Below are positions 1-12,300 of a stretch of DNA of 64,000 nt, in pieces (position 1 is the first letter of the stretch; the number at the start of each line of letters is the position of its first letter). Under the pieces are notes generated by a model that did not search any database, had not been told where the DNA came from, and saw only the letters and a program-made list of their open reading frames with translations. This DNA is from Prochilodus magdalenae. Taxonomy: Eukaryota; Chordata; Actinopteri; Characiformes; Prochilodontidae. The stretch is taken from the NCBI GenBank assembly GCA_024036415.1, contig JAMWET010003872.1, positions 1-64,000 on the forward strand. The letters are read 5' to 3'. The position numbers and the translations under genes are program-made.

Positions 1-600
1 CCATTTAGAACCCTCTATAGCACATTCCCCATGAATCTAAAGACCTCTTCCACAAAGCAAAGAGCCATTCAATCATGCAAAGGCTTCTGTATAGAACCAT
101 GAATAGCTATAGCACATTAAACTTAAACGTAATGAATTCTACGGCATTAGCTACTAGCGTTAGCTCCAAGTAACTAGCATAGCTAAGTAAATAGTATGAG
201 GGTGGAGCTTATTTACATGGAAGCTCATTTTATTTAATCTATTTGGACATGTTAAGTCTGCATGGTCATTGTGAGGTGTCGCTGTAAACTAGCCAATCAG
301 AGAAGAGCTCATTTAATTATTCATGAGCTCACCAAAATGGGAAAACACTTTGTTACATTCTAGGACTGTACCATTTGGCTTTATTAATGGGTGTGTTAAA
401 CCACACCTGGGCATTTTTTGTCCCCAACAAAGTCCCATACTATCTATGCAGAGCATCACCTAACACTGGATGGCGTGTTAGGCTTCTAGTAGATTCTAAT
501 AGGTCTGGAGTTCAGCTATGTTCTTCTACAACACACCCACTAACAGTTTGTGTAGCACATAGCAGGACGATCTGTAAGCATTACCAGTCCACACTGTCAG
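1..600. repeat. Intergenic DNA with a dispersed repeat fragment
   Basis: No exon is visible on either strand. The first 130 bases (tatagcacattcccc, tagaaccatgaatag) resemble blocks near 1330-1520 and 1550-1680, so they appear to be pieces of one dispersed family built around the phrase tagaaccatgaa. I cannot name the family. Confidence 0.35.
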
Positions 601-629
601 AGGCTGAAACGCTAGGACCTGCTTCCTAC

Positions 630-1034
630 CTTTAAGTCATACGCAGCTTCGTCTACTGGACAGCAGCGGTGGTTCTTATGCATGGTCGACAGATGACACA
701 CCACACACAGAGGCTCCTGATCATCCAGACAGAAGAGTTTGAGTTCCTCATTGTGCAGACTGCAGAGCAGCTTAGGCCCAGCTGAAGACTCCTGACTCCT
801 GCTCTCCAGAAAAGCCTCACAGACGTTCTTCAGCACCAGGTTACGCGGAAGTTTCGCTCGTCGGAATTCTTTCCTACACACGGGACATTCTCGAGACCCT
901 TTAGACTTCCAGAAGGTCTGCAGGCAGCTTCTGCACACACTGTGGCTGCACAGCAGAACAACAGGGTCCCTGTAGATATCGCAGCACACGCAGCATATGA
1001 GATCCTCCTCCAGCAGAGAGCTTACAGACGCCAT
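630..1034 (-). CDS. TRIM unit 0, first exon only (RING and B-box), TRIM35/A33-like
   Basis: This is the 405-bp first exon of a class IV TRIM E3 ubiquitin ligase, read on the minus strand. It opens MASVSSLLEEDL and encodes a C3HC4 RING (C-x2-C, C-x-H-x2-C-x2-C, then CPVC near residue 50) and a B-box 2 (CSLH ... CVVC ... HKNH). It ends in codon phase 0 at AAG followed by a GTAGGAAGC donor, the same junction as in the plus-strand paralogues. No coiled-coil or SPRY exon is found in the remaining 629 bases, so the rest lies beyond the left edge or is lost. Intron 1 of the paralogues runs from about 0.3 to 2.5 kb, so the edge is the simpler explanation. It is head to head with unit A. The upstream region holds two ISRE-like motifs. 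Family membership is clear; the individual orthologue is not. Confidence 0.85.
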
Positions 1035-1157
1035 CGTCCTGTCGTGTAGCAGCTGATTAGGACGAAGGTGAAGAGCGCAGTGGGATCAGAGGGCTTATCG
1101 CGCTCTCAGGCGAGATAAGGCAGCGTGACGGAGGATCAGCTCAGAGTGACTGTGTTG

Positions 1158-1168
1158 GTTTCGGTTTC
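1158..1168 (-). promoter_or_regulatory. ISRE-like motif upstream of TRIM unit 0
   Basis: On the minus strand this reads GAAACCGAAAC, an exact match to the interferon-stimulated response element core GAAANNGAAAC bound by IRF/ISGF3. It lies about 125 bp upstream of the unit 0 start codon. The spacing suits a proximal promoter element. Function is inferred. Confidence 0.5.
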
Positions 1169-1260
1169 TACGAGGCGGTGTATGTGGAGAAGGAGGAGGA
1201 GGAGGAGGAGCTTTGCTGAGGGAGGAGCTGAACTGCAGCTTGCGTCTGCTGAGTGCTCTT

Positions 1261-1271
1261 GAAACAGAAAC
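1261..1271 (+). promoter_or_regulatory. Second ISRE-like motif upstream of TRIM unit 0
   Basis: GAAACAGAAAC is another exact ISRE core match, in the opposite orientation, about 100 bp further upstream of unit 0. Two exact matches within 115 bp are unlikely by chance in a window this size. Confidence 0.4.
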
Positions 1272-1319
1272 CAAGGCTACGATGCAACACCCCAAGCTTC
1301 TTACGCTGTTCAAGTACTG

Positions 1320-1694
1320 TATGCATTAATGTCACCTATAATTAACACCCGAAAATGGTCCTCCTTAGTATAGAAGATGGTTCTCTGTAGAACCATGAAC
1401 ACTTCAAGAACCCTTAGAATGAGTAAGGGATTCAGACTGGTGGGGAAAGTCCCGGAGAGTTCTTTATTCATCTTTTTAAATGGGCTCTTTAAGGAACAGT
1501 AAGGGTTCTCCACCCTCATTATTAAAAACTGATATCATAACTATGGCAGAACCTTATTGGTGCTATATAGAACCCCTTTTATTTTCACAGCACATTCTCC
1601 ACCATTCTGAAGAACTCCTCTGCAATGCAACGAACCACTAAATCATACAAGGGGCTGTGAATAGTAAAAACACATTAAATATAACTATACACTC

Positions 1695-1756
<62 letters not shown>

Positions 1757-1860
1757 CTTTTTTTTTTTTTTACATTTTTATTATTTATTAAGGAAAATAA
1801 TTTTATATAGAACCATGAAAACTTAAAAACTGCAGTGTCAAAGCCTTAAATATAAGATCA
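1320..1860. repeat. Dispersed tagaaccatgaa repeat fragments with an AT microsatellite
   Basis: Several diverged pieces of the same repeat seen at the window start (gtagaaccatgaacac, atagaaccatgaaaac) surround an (AT)n tract at about 1698-1756 and a T run. No coding sign is visible. Confidence 0.45.
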
Positions 1861-2204
1861 TCAATACATCAAAACATCATTAGTCTAGTCCTGTAGTTTA
1901 TTGCTCTGTTATGCCCACTAATGGAATTAGAGCGATAAGCATTCCTAACATTCTGCCATTGTTTTTGTATCTTTTGTTTCGGTGTCCGTCAAAAATATGA
2001 TTTTCAGTGAGAACATGGGTAACTAAATTCCTATGGCAGTCTGGATTACAGCTTTAGTAAGGCCACTCCCAGGCCATGACACTTTTGAGTCGTAATTCAA
2101 TCCAAATAAAATTCAATCCACATCCCAATCTAAACCCCACAAACCCTGCAGTGCTGAAATGACCCTAGCGAATTGTATACACATGGATAATACATTAACA
2201 TACA

Positions 2205-2990
2205 GAAAATGCATTTACATTTAAGGTATTTAGCAGACGCTCTTATCCAGAGCGACCTACAACCGTGCTTAGTGTTACACTGGATGATATTCCAGCTAGT
2301 ACAGAAGGTGTAGAGCCTAAAACTCACCATGAGCTCAGACACTGCCTGAACAGAGGGCCAGTGCTGATACCTAGAGAGATCAATACACACATATATAAAC
2401 CAAAAGTACTACCTGGCAACCCCGGCCCAGTGCTCATACCTGTAGAGAAGAAAAGGTCATTATAAGTGCAACACAATACACACAACTTACACCTCTACTA
2501 GAGCTCACTCACTTAAGTGCATTACAAAGAGATGGGTCTTCAGTCTGCGTTTGAAGACCGCGAGAGACTCCGCTGTTCTGACGCCCAGTGGGAGTTCATT
2601 CCACCATCTGGGAGCCAGGACAGAGAAGAGTCTGGACGCTTGCCTTCCATGAGTCCTCAGGAATGGCGGTTCGAGTCGAGTTGTACTTGAAGCTCGAAGG
2701 GCTCGAGGTACAGCTCGACTCTTCACCATGGCCATAAGGTAGGGAGGGGCTGGTCCATTCTTGGCTTTGTAGGCCAGCATCAGAGTTTTAAATCTGATGC
2801 AGGTAGCAACAGGAAGCCAGGGAAGGGAGCTGTTACTGCTGTTAAGTGAGCTGTTACCAGGAACTGTTACTTCCTTACTTAGCAATCTGTCGCATAGCTG
2901 AGTTTTCAGTGTGGCCTGCTGTGCAGGGATATGAGGAACTGGAATGTGCCTTAGCATGACAGCCTGGTACACCAACCATTGTAATGCCCT
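2205..2990 (-). mobile_element. 5'-truncated L2-like LINE (C-terminal ORF and 3' tail)
   Basis: On the minus strand, 2505-2975 is an open frame of 156 codons with the C-terminal signature of teleost L2-type LINE polyproteins: FKTLMLAYKAKNGPAPPYL, then RLFSVLAPRWWNELPLGVR and an ending like FKRRLKTHLF. Its 3' side ends in the characteristic tail tcgctctggataagagcg, tctgctaaat and taaatgtaaatg at 2213-2262. Only the last part of the element is present. The open frame suggests a fairly young insertion. It sits between TRIM units 0 and A. Confidence 0.85.
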
Positions 2991-3054
2991 CCTCCTTCTT
3001 TCTTAACGCTGTTTTACTCTGAAAGGTGTTGATTTGATCTCTCTCAGTGACATT

Positions 3055-3066
3055 AGTTTCACTTTT
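3055..3066 (-). promoter_or_regulatory. Imperfect ISRE-like motif upstream of TRIM unit A
   Basis: The minus strand reads AAAAGTGAAACT, one base from the GAAANNGAAACT consensus. It lies about 330 bp upstream of the unit A start codon. This is weak evidence alone, noted because units 0 and B carry exact matches. Confidence 0.25.
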
Positions 3067-3397
3067 ACTAGGTGATCAAACATGTGATAGATCCGTGGCC
3101 TTGTCAAACATCATTCTATAAAAAAACCCAGGAGGCAGAAATGTCAGTTATGTACTTCTCCCTTTCCTAAGCTCCTCCTCCACCACATAGTCTGTCTGGA
3201 GGAGCATCGTACAGTCATTCTTCTGATCCTTAGTCATTCTACAGTACTGCTCTTACACCATCTTTTGGAGCCATCTGGGATGCAGACAGGACCCCAGTGA
3301 CGGATTCTGAATCGTGTTAGTGCAGACATCCATAAGCTGAAAGGGACATCCAGAAACGATAATCCATTAAATAAGAAACCAGCAGCTGTTATAGAAA

Positions 3398-6300
3398 ATG
3401 GATACCAAAATGTCTCTACCAGAAGAGGATCTTTCATGCTGCGTGTGTTGTGAAATCTTCCAGGATCCTGTTCTGCTGTCGTGCAGCCACAGTGTGTGTA
3501 GACATTGTCTGAAGCAGTTCTGGGAAAGTAAGGGATCTCCAGAATGTCCGGTTTGTAGGAGAAGATCCTCAAGAGAAGAGCCTCCCCGTAACCTTGTACT
3601 GAGGAACGTCTGTGAGTCTTTTCTAGAGAGCAGGAGTCAGATATCTTCGGCAGGGTCTGGAGAGGATGATCAGCAGGATGTCTATTACCACTGCAGTCCA
3701 ACCCATGAAACAGTACCTGAACTTAAGGTAGGAATCTTACCGTCCATCCAAATGTTTCCAAGCTGTAACGTCAGCCATTTCCATTTTCTCAGAGTACCAG
3801 ATTTTCCTGTTTAAACATGTTGGACAGGTTGGTCTGTCACTGGTGTGCGGTCAGAGCGGAATTACTAGAATGATGAAATTAGGATGATGGCTCTGAGAGA
3901 GCAGAACTGAAATAGATGTGACTCGTAGCAAAAATAGTGTGGCAATGTGGAAAACACTGCGTTAAAGATGAATGCTCTTTTATTGATCAGGAAGCAAGGG
4001 AGCACCACCAATCAGAGCTAGCTGGCGGGGTCAGAATGGCCGTTCAATTCTACCCCAAAAGCCCAAATCAGTACCGCACATACGCTCATAATCACATCAT
4101 TCACCCATTCACAACAACAACGTATTTACAAGAAGTGTCCTACTATGAGCCCAGTGCCTCCTGAGATCATGTCTGCATGGCCAATCTGTATGGCCACGCC
4201 TCACGCATTACCATGGCTGCACAGGCCAGTTGTGGGATGCTACATAATCCCATCTTCCAAGGTCAGCCATCCTTGTAACCTTACTACCACTGCAGGGCGC
4301 CCACTCCTTGGCCACACATGCCCCCAGTTCTCTCTTGGGTCAGCATCCTCTCCCTTGGTGTGGCTAAGGGAACATGCAGTTTCACATGCCCAGGGCAGAA
4401 TGCCTTGCCTCAGTGAATACGGCTTGAAAGTTGGCAGGTGCAACTGCATGTTGTGTCCTGGTTCCTCTGGCAGCAGCACCACCCTTGAACTTTCCACACT
4501 GCCTTCTCGACCACCACATATGCCCGCCGAAACACAGCACTTAGCTTCGCCACCTGCTTATCCTTGACATTATCAGGAAGCAGCTACCTAGTCAAGCACC
4601 CTGAAACCTAACTGCAGGGCAGTTTGCTTCTTCCATTGTTCTGGCTGCTGTTTCATCCCATGGTACTGACTCTTCTGGAGTCTCCAGCCAGGCTCAGGTG
4701 TCTCTATGTTTGAGGCAGCACCATTCCTCTCCAGTCCCTTGGTGGACATTATCCCGGTTCTAACAAGGTGAAGGCTCTTTTATTGAACAGGCAGAAAGAA
4801 AGATGGTAGGCATTAACACCCAAAGCCCAACATGGTAAAGCAAAAGCACGTACCAACACCTAGTTAAGCTAATAACAGCACCTCGCTTGCATGAAATGTC
4901 TCTCTTACTGTAAATGCACCACCTCCCGAGAGCATGTAGACATGGCTGCTCTGCATGGCCATGCCTACCACACTCCCACAGCAATGCAGGCCAATGGAGG
5001 GATATTATAGTATATAGACAGTCACATTCATGTAGTTATACAGTAAAAGATATTGGAAAATGTAGAATGCTTTCAGCTAAACTACCGTTTAATTCCAGGA
5101 TAAGCTCAGGACTGCTCTGGAGACTCTACAGAAGAAGCTGAAAGCCTTCGGGGAAGCTAAACAAGACTATGAGCGAACAGCAGCCCACATTAAGGTGAGA
5201 CATCATCTTGAACTGTGGAGCATGTTGTTCAGGTCATGTTTCTGATGAGGGTCCACTTATCCTGTAGGTGGTAAATGCTTGTAGAACATCTGTTAGAGTT
5301 TGTGTTTCCTAATCCTCTCTCATTCCAGACGCAGGCCCAGCACACAGAGAGGCAGATACAGGAGGAGTTTGAGAAGCTTTACAGGTTCCTAAGAGATGAA
5401 GAAGCAGCAAGGATAGTTGCACTAAAGAAAGAAGAGGAGCGGAAGAGTCGGATGATGAGGAGGAAGATTGAAGAGATGGATGCAGGAATATCATCTCTTT
5501 CAGACACAATCAGAAATATGGAGAAGGAGATGAGAGCTGAGGATGTTCTGTTCTTAAAGGTGTGCATTGCCATCCATCTCTCTCTCTCTCTTTAAAATAA
5601 ATGTACTAGTAGTTATAAAGGAGGCCATTATTAAGACATTATATATGATAACTACCCATCTGGTATTGTCCTCTCGTAAGTGTGAAATGGTGAACATGTA
5701 CCTATAACCATGTAACTATTCCACTTTACTTTCAGAACTTCAAATCCACAATGACACGGTGAGTGAAGGCCTTTATTTTGTTTACATTGGGCTGTAGCAG
5801 GGACAGTTTTGGTGGTGGAAGTGGTGGTCACAAACACACTGTGGAAAACGAATCAGTATTTTCATATTTCAATATGTTCAGAGCTCGGTTCACACCGGCA
5901 GATCCAAAGAAGACACCAGAAGCTCTGATCAGTGTTGGGAAACACCTTTCCAACCTGAAGTTCAGAGTGTGGGAGAAGATGCAGGGGATGGTCCATTACA
6001 GTAAGTCCTGACTTGAAGTCACCTGTCTTCAGGACTTGTTTAGGATAAACACAACACTATTAAACACTGCACATCAGCTGTGCGCTTCAGTGCCTTTCTG
6101 AATGTATAAGGACATAGAATGACCTGCAGGGCTGAAAAGGGGTTATGTGTTCTCTCTCCTCAGCTCCTGTTACTCTGGACCCCAACACTGCACATCCAGC
6201 CCTCAGCCTGTCTGATGAGCTCACAACTATAGAATTCAGATGTCAGGAGTCATCGCTTCCTGAAAATCCAGAGAGATTTGACAGCTCTGTGTGTGTTCTG

Positions 6301-6702
6301 GGTTCGGAAGATTTTAACTATGAGAAGCACTGCTGGGACGTCCATGTTGGGGACAGTGATCACTGGGAACTGGGTGTGATTTCAGAGTCTGAATCAAGAA
6401 AGGGAGACTGTTCCAGTGGTTCAGTGTGGAAGCTGTGTTACAATAAAAGTAATAGAAAATACTGGATCTGCTGTCCAGGACAGTCAGAGGTCACCTTCAC
6501 ACCTAAAGAGAATGTCCAGTGGGTCCGAGTGCAGCTGGACTGGAACAGGGGGAAAGTGAAATTCTCTGATCTTGTAACCTGTGCACACCTGCACACTATA
6601 ACAGGCACTTTCACTGAGAGAGTTCTTCCCTACTTCAGTAACAGGTCTGTCTGTCCACTGAGGGTCTTATCGGTTAAGACATCAGTAGCAGTGGAAAAGT
6701 AA
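3398..6702 (+). CDS. TRIM unit A: TRIM35/A33-like protein lacking the B-box
   Basis: Six exons: 3398-3727, 5099-5194, 5329-5559, 5736-5758, 5882-6000 and 6164-6702, all with GT-AG borders and an unbroken frame of 445 codons plus stop. The likely product is a RING E3 ubiquitin ligase. The RING C3HC4 is intact at residues 14-53. Exon 1 is 75 bp shorter than in the paralogues: the B-box is deleted in frame, leaving only a DDQQ remnant. Exons 2-3 encode the coiled coil ([17 protein letters not shown]), exon 4 is the usual 23-bp micro-exon, and exon 6 is PRY-SPRY ([31 protein letters not shown]). The second half is nearly identical to unit D. AATAAA occurs at 6931. Without the B-box it could still dimerise and bind ligand, but higher-order assembly may be altered. 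Confidence 0.85.
3960..4985. repeat. Pair of diverged repeats in unit A intron 1
   Basis: Two related blocks, about 3966-4230 and 4772-4980, share ctcttttattga at the start, then cccaaagccca-like sequence, cacctcc(c/t)gag and catggc..tgcatggcca. They are about 0.8 kb apart in the same orientation, like eroded LTRs or two copies of one insert. The 0.5 kb between has no recognisable coding domain. Family unknown. Confidence 0.4.
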
Positions 6703-9260
6703 AGAGGGTGAATGCAGAGAGAATGGGCAGAAAGGGAGAACTGGTGCTAAGTGCTAGCTGAAACGTTCAACAGTAGAATTGCTGTTGGTTTTCTGAGCTG
6801 ACGATCATTTGAATAGACCTCAGTGTCTTCTATTAAAGACTGGTGGACTGAGAGACATTAGAGTCTCCTCACCTACACTGAGCTGATTAAGAGTCCTGTT
6901 CCAGAAATGATAATAGGACATTAGAGCCATAATAAATCATGCTCCTGTTACTCTCCATACTTCAGTACATTTGAAGGTAAATACTTTAATATTTTTACTC
7001 TACTTTTAACTTCTACTGACACTGAAGGAGTATTTAACCTTGGGTATCTATACCTTGACTCACCTATCACCTTAACTCAACTTTCCCTTACCATTAGTGT
7101 GGCGCTTCCCAAGATGCACTTCATGGCAGCATGGCGGTCCAGAACAGGAAACCTCTGTACTGTCTCATTAGGAATCTTTAAGAAATAGCTTCACACCACT
7201 CTACTGGTATATTCATGTGTTTTTGAATAAGCTGCATATTTGAAATAATAATATTATTAATAATAATAATAATAATCTTTTTAATGTCTACAAATAAAGA
7301 TCGGCACTGAACTAATAACCATAATAAAGGTTTTAACTACTGGAGCGGTCCTGAATCCTGAAGAGGATGATGAGTATATTCCAGTTCTGCACACAGTAAG
7401 GAGAATATATAGAGATAAACCACTGACAGCTGCAGGAGTTGGATGAAATCTGGAGTGAAAGTAGTTATTATGAGTGTAATAATGCATCATTCCATACTTT
7501 CTATTAGTGTTATTATAACCTCTGGAATTTAACGTTTTTCTCAGTATGCTCTGGCTTATTTTTACTCAATGTAAGTGGAGTTATTATTTGAATAGATTCA
7601 AGATTCAAGATTCAAAGCTTTATTGTCATATGCACAGTAAGGAAACTAGTTTCCCTGTACAGTGAAATTCTTACTTTGCTGCCCACATTGGATGTCATAG
7701 AATAAAAAGTATAAATATAAATAGACAGATAACAAGGATAAAAAATTAAGCATGCATAGAATATTTAAATAAAATATAAAATATAAAATGTAAACAATTT
7801 AGAATTATACAGGCTATATACATTGTGCAGGTATGTGCTACATTAGTTACATTGTAACAGTCTGTAGTAAAGTTGTGTTTGTGCAAAATGAGCTGGAATA
7901 TATATATATATCATCGTATTTTAAGCAAGTTTCCCCACTGTGGGATCAATAAAGGATTATCTTATCTTATTTAGTTCAAATTTTAATCAGCAGGGAAAAA
8001 CAAGGTGCCGTATTCTTCTTTAACAGTTTTATTGTCTTTGCTACCTACTGCTGGGTATGGGCTGGTTTTCCCCTCAAGGCCAGAAGCTAAAGGCAGAAAT
8101 GGTACATGCAACTATTTTTTTTCCCAATGAGTGATACAAAGTTGAATCAAAATGCAGAAATTGTTGATGGAAAGCTTCTGAAAATCTGACAAATCTTTGG
8201 TACTTGATTAAAATTCTGATTTTGTATATCTACCATTTTGTTTTGATTCTTCTGATTCCTTTTAATTCTATTCTCTTACATTACAGTGCTAAAAGGCCAA
8301 AAAAACATAAATCTATGTTGTGCAAACCCTCACTGCTCATTTAATCAGAAACACAAGTAAGGTCTCACTTAGTAGTTTACAGATTACAGACTGTAGTTTA
8401 TCCATTGCCGAATAATGTATTAGTCCTCCTCCACCCAAGTCATTAAAAGAGAAGGGACTACTACCAGACCATCACTGACCATTCTATGCATGGCAGTAAT
8501 AAAGACATGATAGTATATGTGTATGTTAAGATCCACAGAGTGGCTGGCAAGTGGCACAAGTTTTTAATGCCACTAGAGCTGGGAGATAGGGAGGTGTGCT
8601 GGAGTGAGGTGTTGTTTAGTGCTGGTTATTTACAAACAGCTTATGGATTGTGATATCATGACTTCACTATGCTTCAGTACACCTCTAGCCGTCATATAAA
8701 AAAGTGCAGATACACATTTTGCATTTGAGTTTAAATTATCTTTATTAATGCATAGTAATATTAGAATGCAATAATAAAAATATATATGATTTCAAATTTT
8801 CATTTTGCAAATGTGCATTAGAATTTTTAAATTAGCTATTTAATTTTTGAATTAAATTTTGAATTAATTTGCATTTAAATGTTTAAATTTGCATTTGAAT
8901 GTGAGTCTGGAATATGCTGGCATAGTATTAAATTTGTTGTTGGAAAAATGATCTACACAGCTGCTTACTCAAGCATAGGGCTGCTCCCTGGACCATGGAG
9001 GTACTGCAGTTTAGCAGTTTTGCACAAAAGTGTCCTTTTTGTTCTACTCATGGCTCAAATGACTTATTTCATCTTTAATTACTGCATGTTTTATGTTTAT
9101 CCAACTATTCACAGGAAAGTCATGCGAATATATGTACAAAATAAGGACAATGTTCTTTGGTAAATTAGTTTTACAGAAAGAGCTAAGTTCTTATAAAAGT
9201 CACAGTTCTGCACCTGTTCAGCTCCTCCCTTTTCAGAGCTCCTCCCCACGATACAGACTA
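6703..9260. other. 3' flank of unit A, a block duplicated downstream of unit D
   Basis: No further gene seen. Most of this block recurs after unit D (about 26205-28575), and its first 1.7 kb partly recurs after pseudogene C (17554-18480). Differences are mainly small indels, an AT tract in the D copy and a LINE-derived insert in this copy. A 94-codon open frame at 8879-9163 is broken by a stop in the D copy and is not called. Confidence 0.6.
7592..7975 (+). mobile_element. Tx1-like LINE 3' end with flanking repeat
   Basis: The block starts with aagattcaagattcaaagc, then tttattgtcatatgcacagt, a common fish interspersed sequence. It ends tttccccactgtgggatcaa, then taaaggattatcttatctta, the usual 3' end of a Tx1/Keno-like LINE with a short TTATC tail. 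It is absent from the corresponding place downstream of unit D, so it inserted after the segmental duplication or was lost there. Confidence 0.55.
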
Positions 9261-9270
9261 GTTACTGAAG

Positions 9271-9281
9271 GAAAGTGAAAC
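9271..9281 (+). promoter_or_regulatory. ISRE-like motif upstream of TRIM unit B
   Basis: GAAAGTGAAAC matches the ISRE core exactly and lies 105 bp before the unit B start codon. The duplicate in front of pseudogene E (28581) reads GAAAGTAAAAC, with one substitution in the second GAAA half-site. Interferon control is inferred. Confidence 0.5.
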
Positions 9282-9385
9282 ACATACAGCCATTCTGCTG
9301 ATCTTTCCTCATTATGCTTTAAACTGTGAGTGACTTTTGCCACAAAGGAACCTTTCGAAGAAAAGACCAGCAGCTGCTGGAAACA

Positions 9386-12300
9386 ATGGCATCTACAGGT
9401 TCTCTACCAGAAGAGGATCTTATATGTCCTGTGTGCTGTGAGATCTTCAGGGATCCTGTTCTACTGTCGTGTAGCCACAGTGTGTGTAAATCCTGTCTGC
9501 AGAAATTCTGGAAAACTAAGGGAGCTCGAGAATGTCCAGTTTGTAGAAGAAGATCCTCTAAAGAACATCTTTCCCCAAACCTTACACTGAAGAAACTTTG
9601 TGAAGCTCTTCTAGAGAGCAGGAGTCAGAGATCTTCAGCGGGGTCTGAGGTGCTCTGCAGTCTACACCATGAGAAACTCAAACTCTTCTGTCTGGATGAT
9701 CAGCAGCCTATGTGTGTGGTGTGTCAGACCTCAAAGAACCACAAAAATCATGAGTTCTGTCCAGTAGATGAAGCTGTGACCGACCTTAAGGTAGGAAACC
9801 TATTTTTATACATGCAATACGACAAAGCTAAAATGTTTGTCAGCTTCCTCAATTCCCCAGTAAACCAGATCAACCTGTTATCTGAGATGAAGCAATTCAG
9901 TGAGTGAGGTTTCAAGGCACACAGCCTGGGTGAACTGTAAGTCAGAAGACCTACGTTTAAGTTTAAGGTATTGCTAAAATGTAATTTTGGCAATTTGGGT
10001 TTAATTTTCAACATACGTTTTTTACTATTTCACATTAACATTTAGGCTTTCGGAGACTCATTACACATTTTATAAATGTTTTCTTGTTCTGCCAATTAGC
10101 GTCAAATTTATATAAACTGAAATGAAAATATAAAATGAAATTTTAATTAAACCAATATCGCCCATTCGGAATGGCATCACATATCACCAAAATCAGACAA
10201 CTTTCATTCGTTTCACTTTTTTACTTCCACTCAGGTATATTACACCTACACTGAAGTATTATTTTTGGAACACAACCCAAACATTCAGAGCGCTTTTTGT
10301 CCGTATACTATAGTTGTTATACTGGGACAGGACGAGGAAGCAGGGTACAAGTGCAAGTATTTAATATTGAACAAACAAGATGAAACAAAACCAAAAGCAC
10401 TAGGAAAACTAAGAAACAAAACACTACTGAGGACAATGCTAAATCCATCCCAACCGCACAAGTTTGCAGAAGAAGAGTCTGGGTGCTGAGCTCCCCTGCA
10501 GACCTGTCCATGATTTGCCTCTGTTTTTGTTGTTTAATGCTCTATTAATATATCACATCAGTTCAGTCATCATATGAGCAGATAACATCAGTAATTATTT
10601 ATAGATTATCCAGAACCAAAACGGGCCAAAGAAAAAAAAAGCTAACTGTCTAAATCTAAAAAACTAAAAATAAAATAAATAAATTATGAAATAAATAAAT
10701 TATGTTTGACTCGATTTTTATGTCTTTGATAATATTATATTCAAATATGTGATAGAAGAAAAGCACTTATGTAGGAATTTGGCATTTTTGCTCTTTGGCT
10801 CCTCCTACAGTTGTTGATGACTCCCTTTCACATGCACACACACAACACAGGTATACAGAGCCTACAGATTACACTCCCAATTTCAGTTTTTCAGTTGTGT
10901 CTGTGGACTAAGCAGCTGAAATTGCAAGTCTAATCTGTAGCCAGTGCTGGATTAGATAATCATTTAGAACTTGATCGCAGCGACACCATTTCATAAAAAT
11001 TGGGACAGGGCCATGTCTAGCTTTGTTGTTTCATCCCCTCTTTCTAACAACGGTCTCTAAACGTGGGGTCAGTGAGGAGACCAGTTGCTGGAGTTTTGGA
11101 AGGGGAATGCTGTCTCATTCTTGAGAGATATTGCGACACCATGCTGTTGTGATGGATGTAGCATGTCGTTTGATATAAGCAAGGCATTGTCCCTTGCACA
11201 GAATTTCTCCAGACTCTCTGAATCTTTAGGTATTATTATGTACAGTAAATGATGGAATATAAATTTTCAATATTTTGTGTTGAACATTTTACTGAAATTC
11301 TTCCACATTTTAGGCACAGGGGAACCTCTGCCCATCTTTGCCTTTGAGAGACTCTGCCTCTCTAAAATGCTCTTCTTATACCCAGTAATGTGACTCCAAC
11401 CTTGTATTTCCCTTTTATTATAATGTGTATTTGTTCTATTGTGAATAAAATGTGATTTGCTAATCATTGTATTAAGTTTTAATTTACGTATTACACAGTG
11501 TGTCATTTTGTTTTTAATTTGGGTTGTAAAAAGAAACACTTTTTCAATTCAGAATTTTTTAATGCCCCATCATTAAAACATCATTGGACATTTTAACAAG
11601 AATTCACTCAGTTAAACTGCTGATTCATTTCAGAATAAACTCAGGACTGCTCTGGAGCCTCTACAGAAGAACCTGAAAGTCTTAGAGGAAGCTAAACAAG
11701 ACTATGAGCGAACAGCAGCCCACATTAAGGTGAGACATCATCTTGAACTGTGGAGCATGTTGTTCAGGTCATGTTTCTGATGAGGTTCCACTTATCCTGT
11801 AGGTGGTAAATGCTTGTAGAACATCTGTTAGAGTTTGTGTTTCCTAATCGTCTCTCATTCCAGACGCAGGCCCAGCACACAGAGAGGCAGATACAGAAGG
11901 AGTTTGAGAAGCTTCACCAGTTTCTAAGAGATGAAGAAGCAGCAAGGATAGCTGCTGTGAAGGAGGAGGAGGAGCAGAAGAGTCAGATGATGAGGAGGAA
12001 GATTGAGGAGCTGAATGTAGACATATCATCTCTTTCAGACATAATCAGAAACATAGAGGAGGAGATGGGAGCTGAGGACGTTCTGTTCTTACAAGTAAGA
12101 CCCACTCACATTTTCAACAGTCACAATACTAGTAGAGTTTGTTGGCTCTCTGTGTTTGGTGTATTGGTTTGGTCAGTCTGAGAGACTCTTTAGTTATTAA
12201 AGTTTTTTTTATTTTCCTCGCAGAACATCAGGTACCCATTAAAACTGTAAGTTATTCCGCTTGATGTCTTCTTTTTTGTAATAAAAAATAATAAATGTAT

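Noticed and set aside
3234..3701. 155-codon minus-strand frame over unit A exon 1
   Set aside because: It is antisense to a clear RING exon and has no domain of its own.
5275..5328. Open reading upstream of each exon 3 ([13 protein letters not shown])
   Set aside because: The conserved intron 2 happens to be open before the cattccag acceptor. The same start recurs in B, D, E and G because the intron is conserved, not because it is coding.
8879..9163. 94-codon open frame upstream of unit B
   Set aside because: The duplicated copy upstream of unit E has an in-frame stop (ggtgcttaatcaag) and the reading has no recognisable domain. It is AT-rich intergenic DNA.
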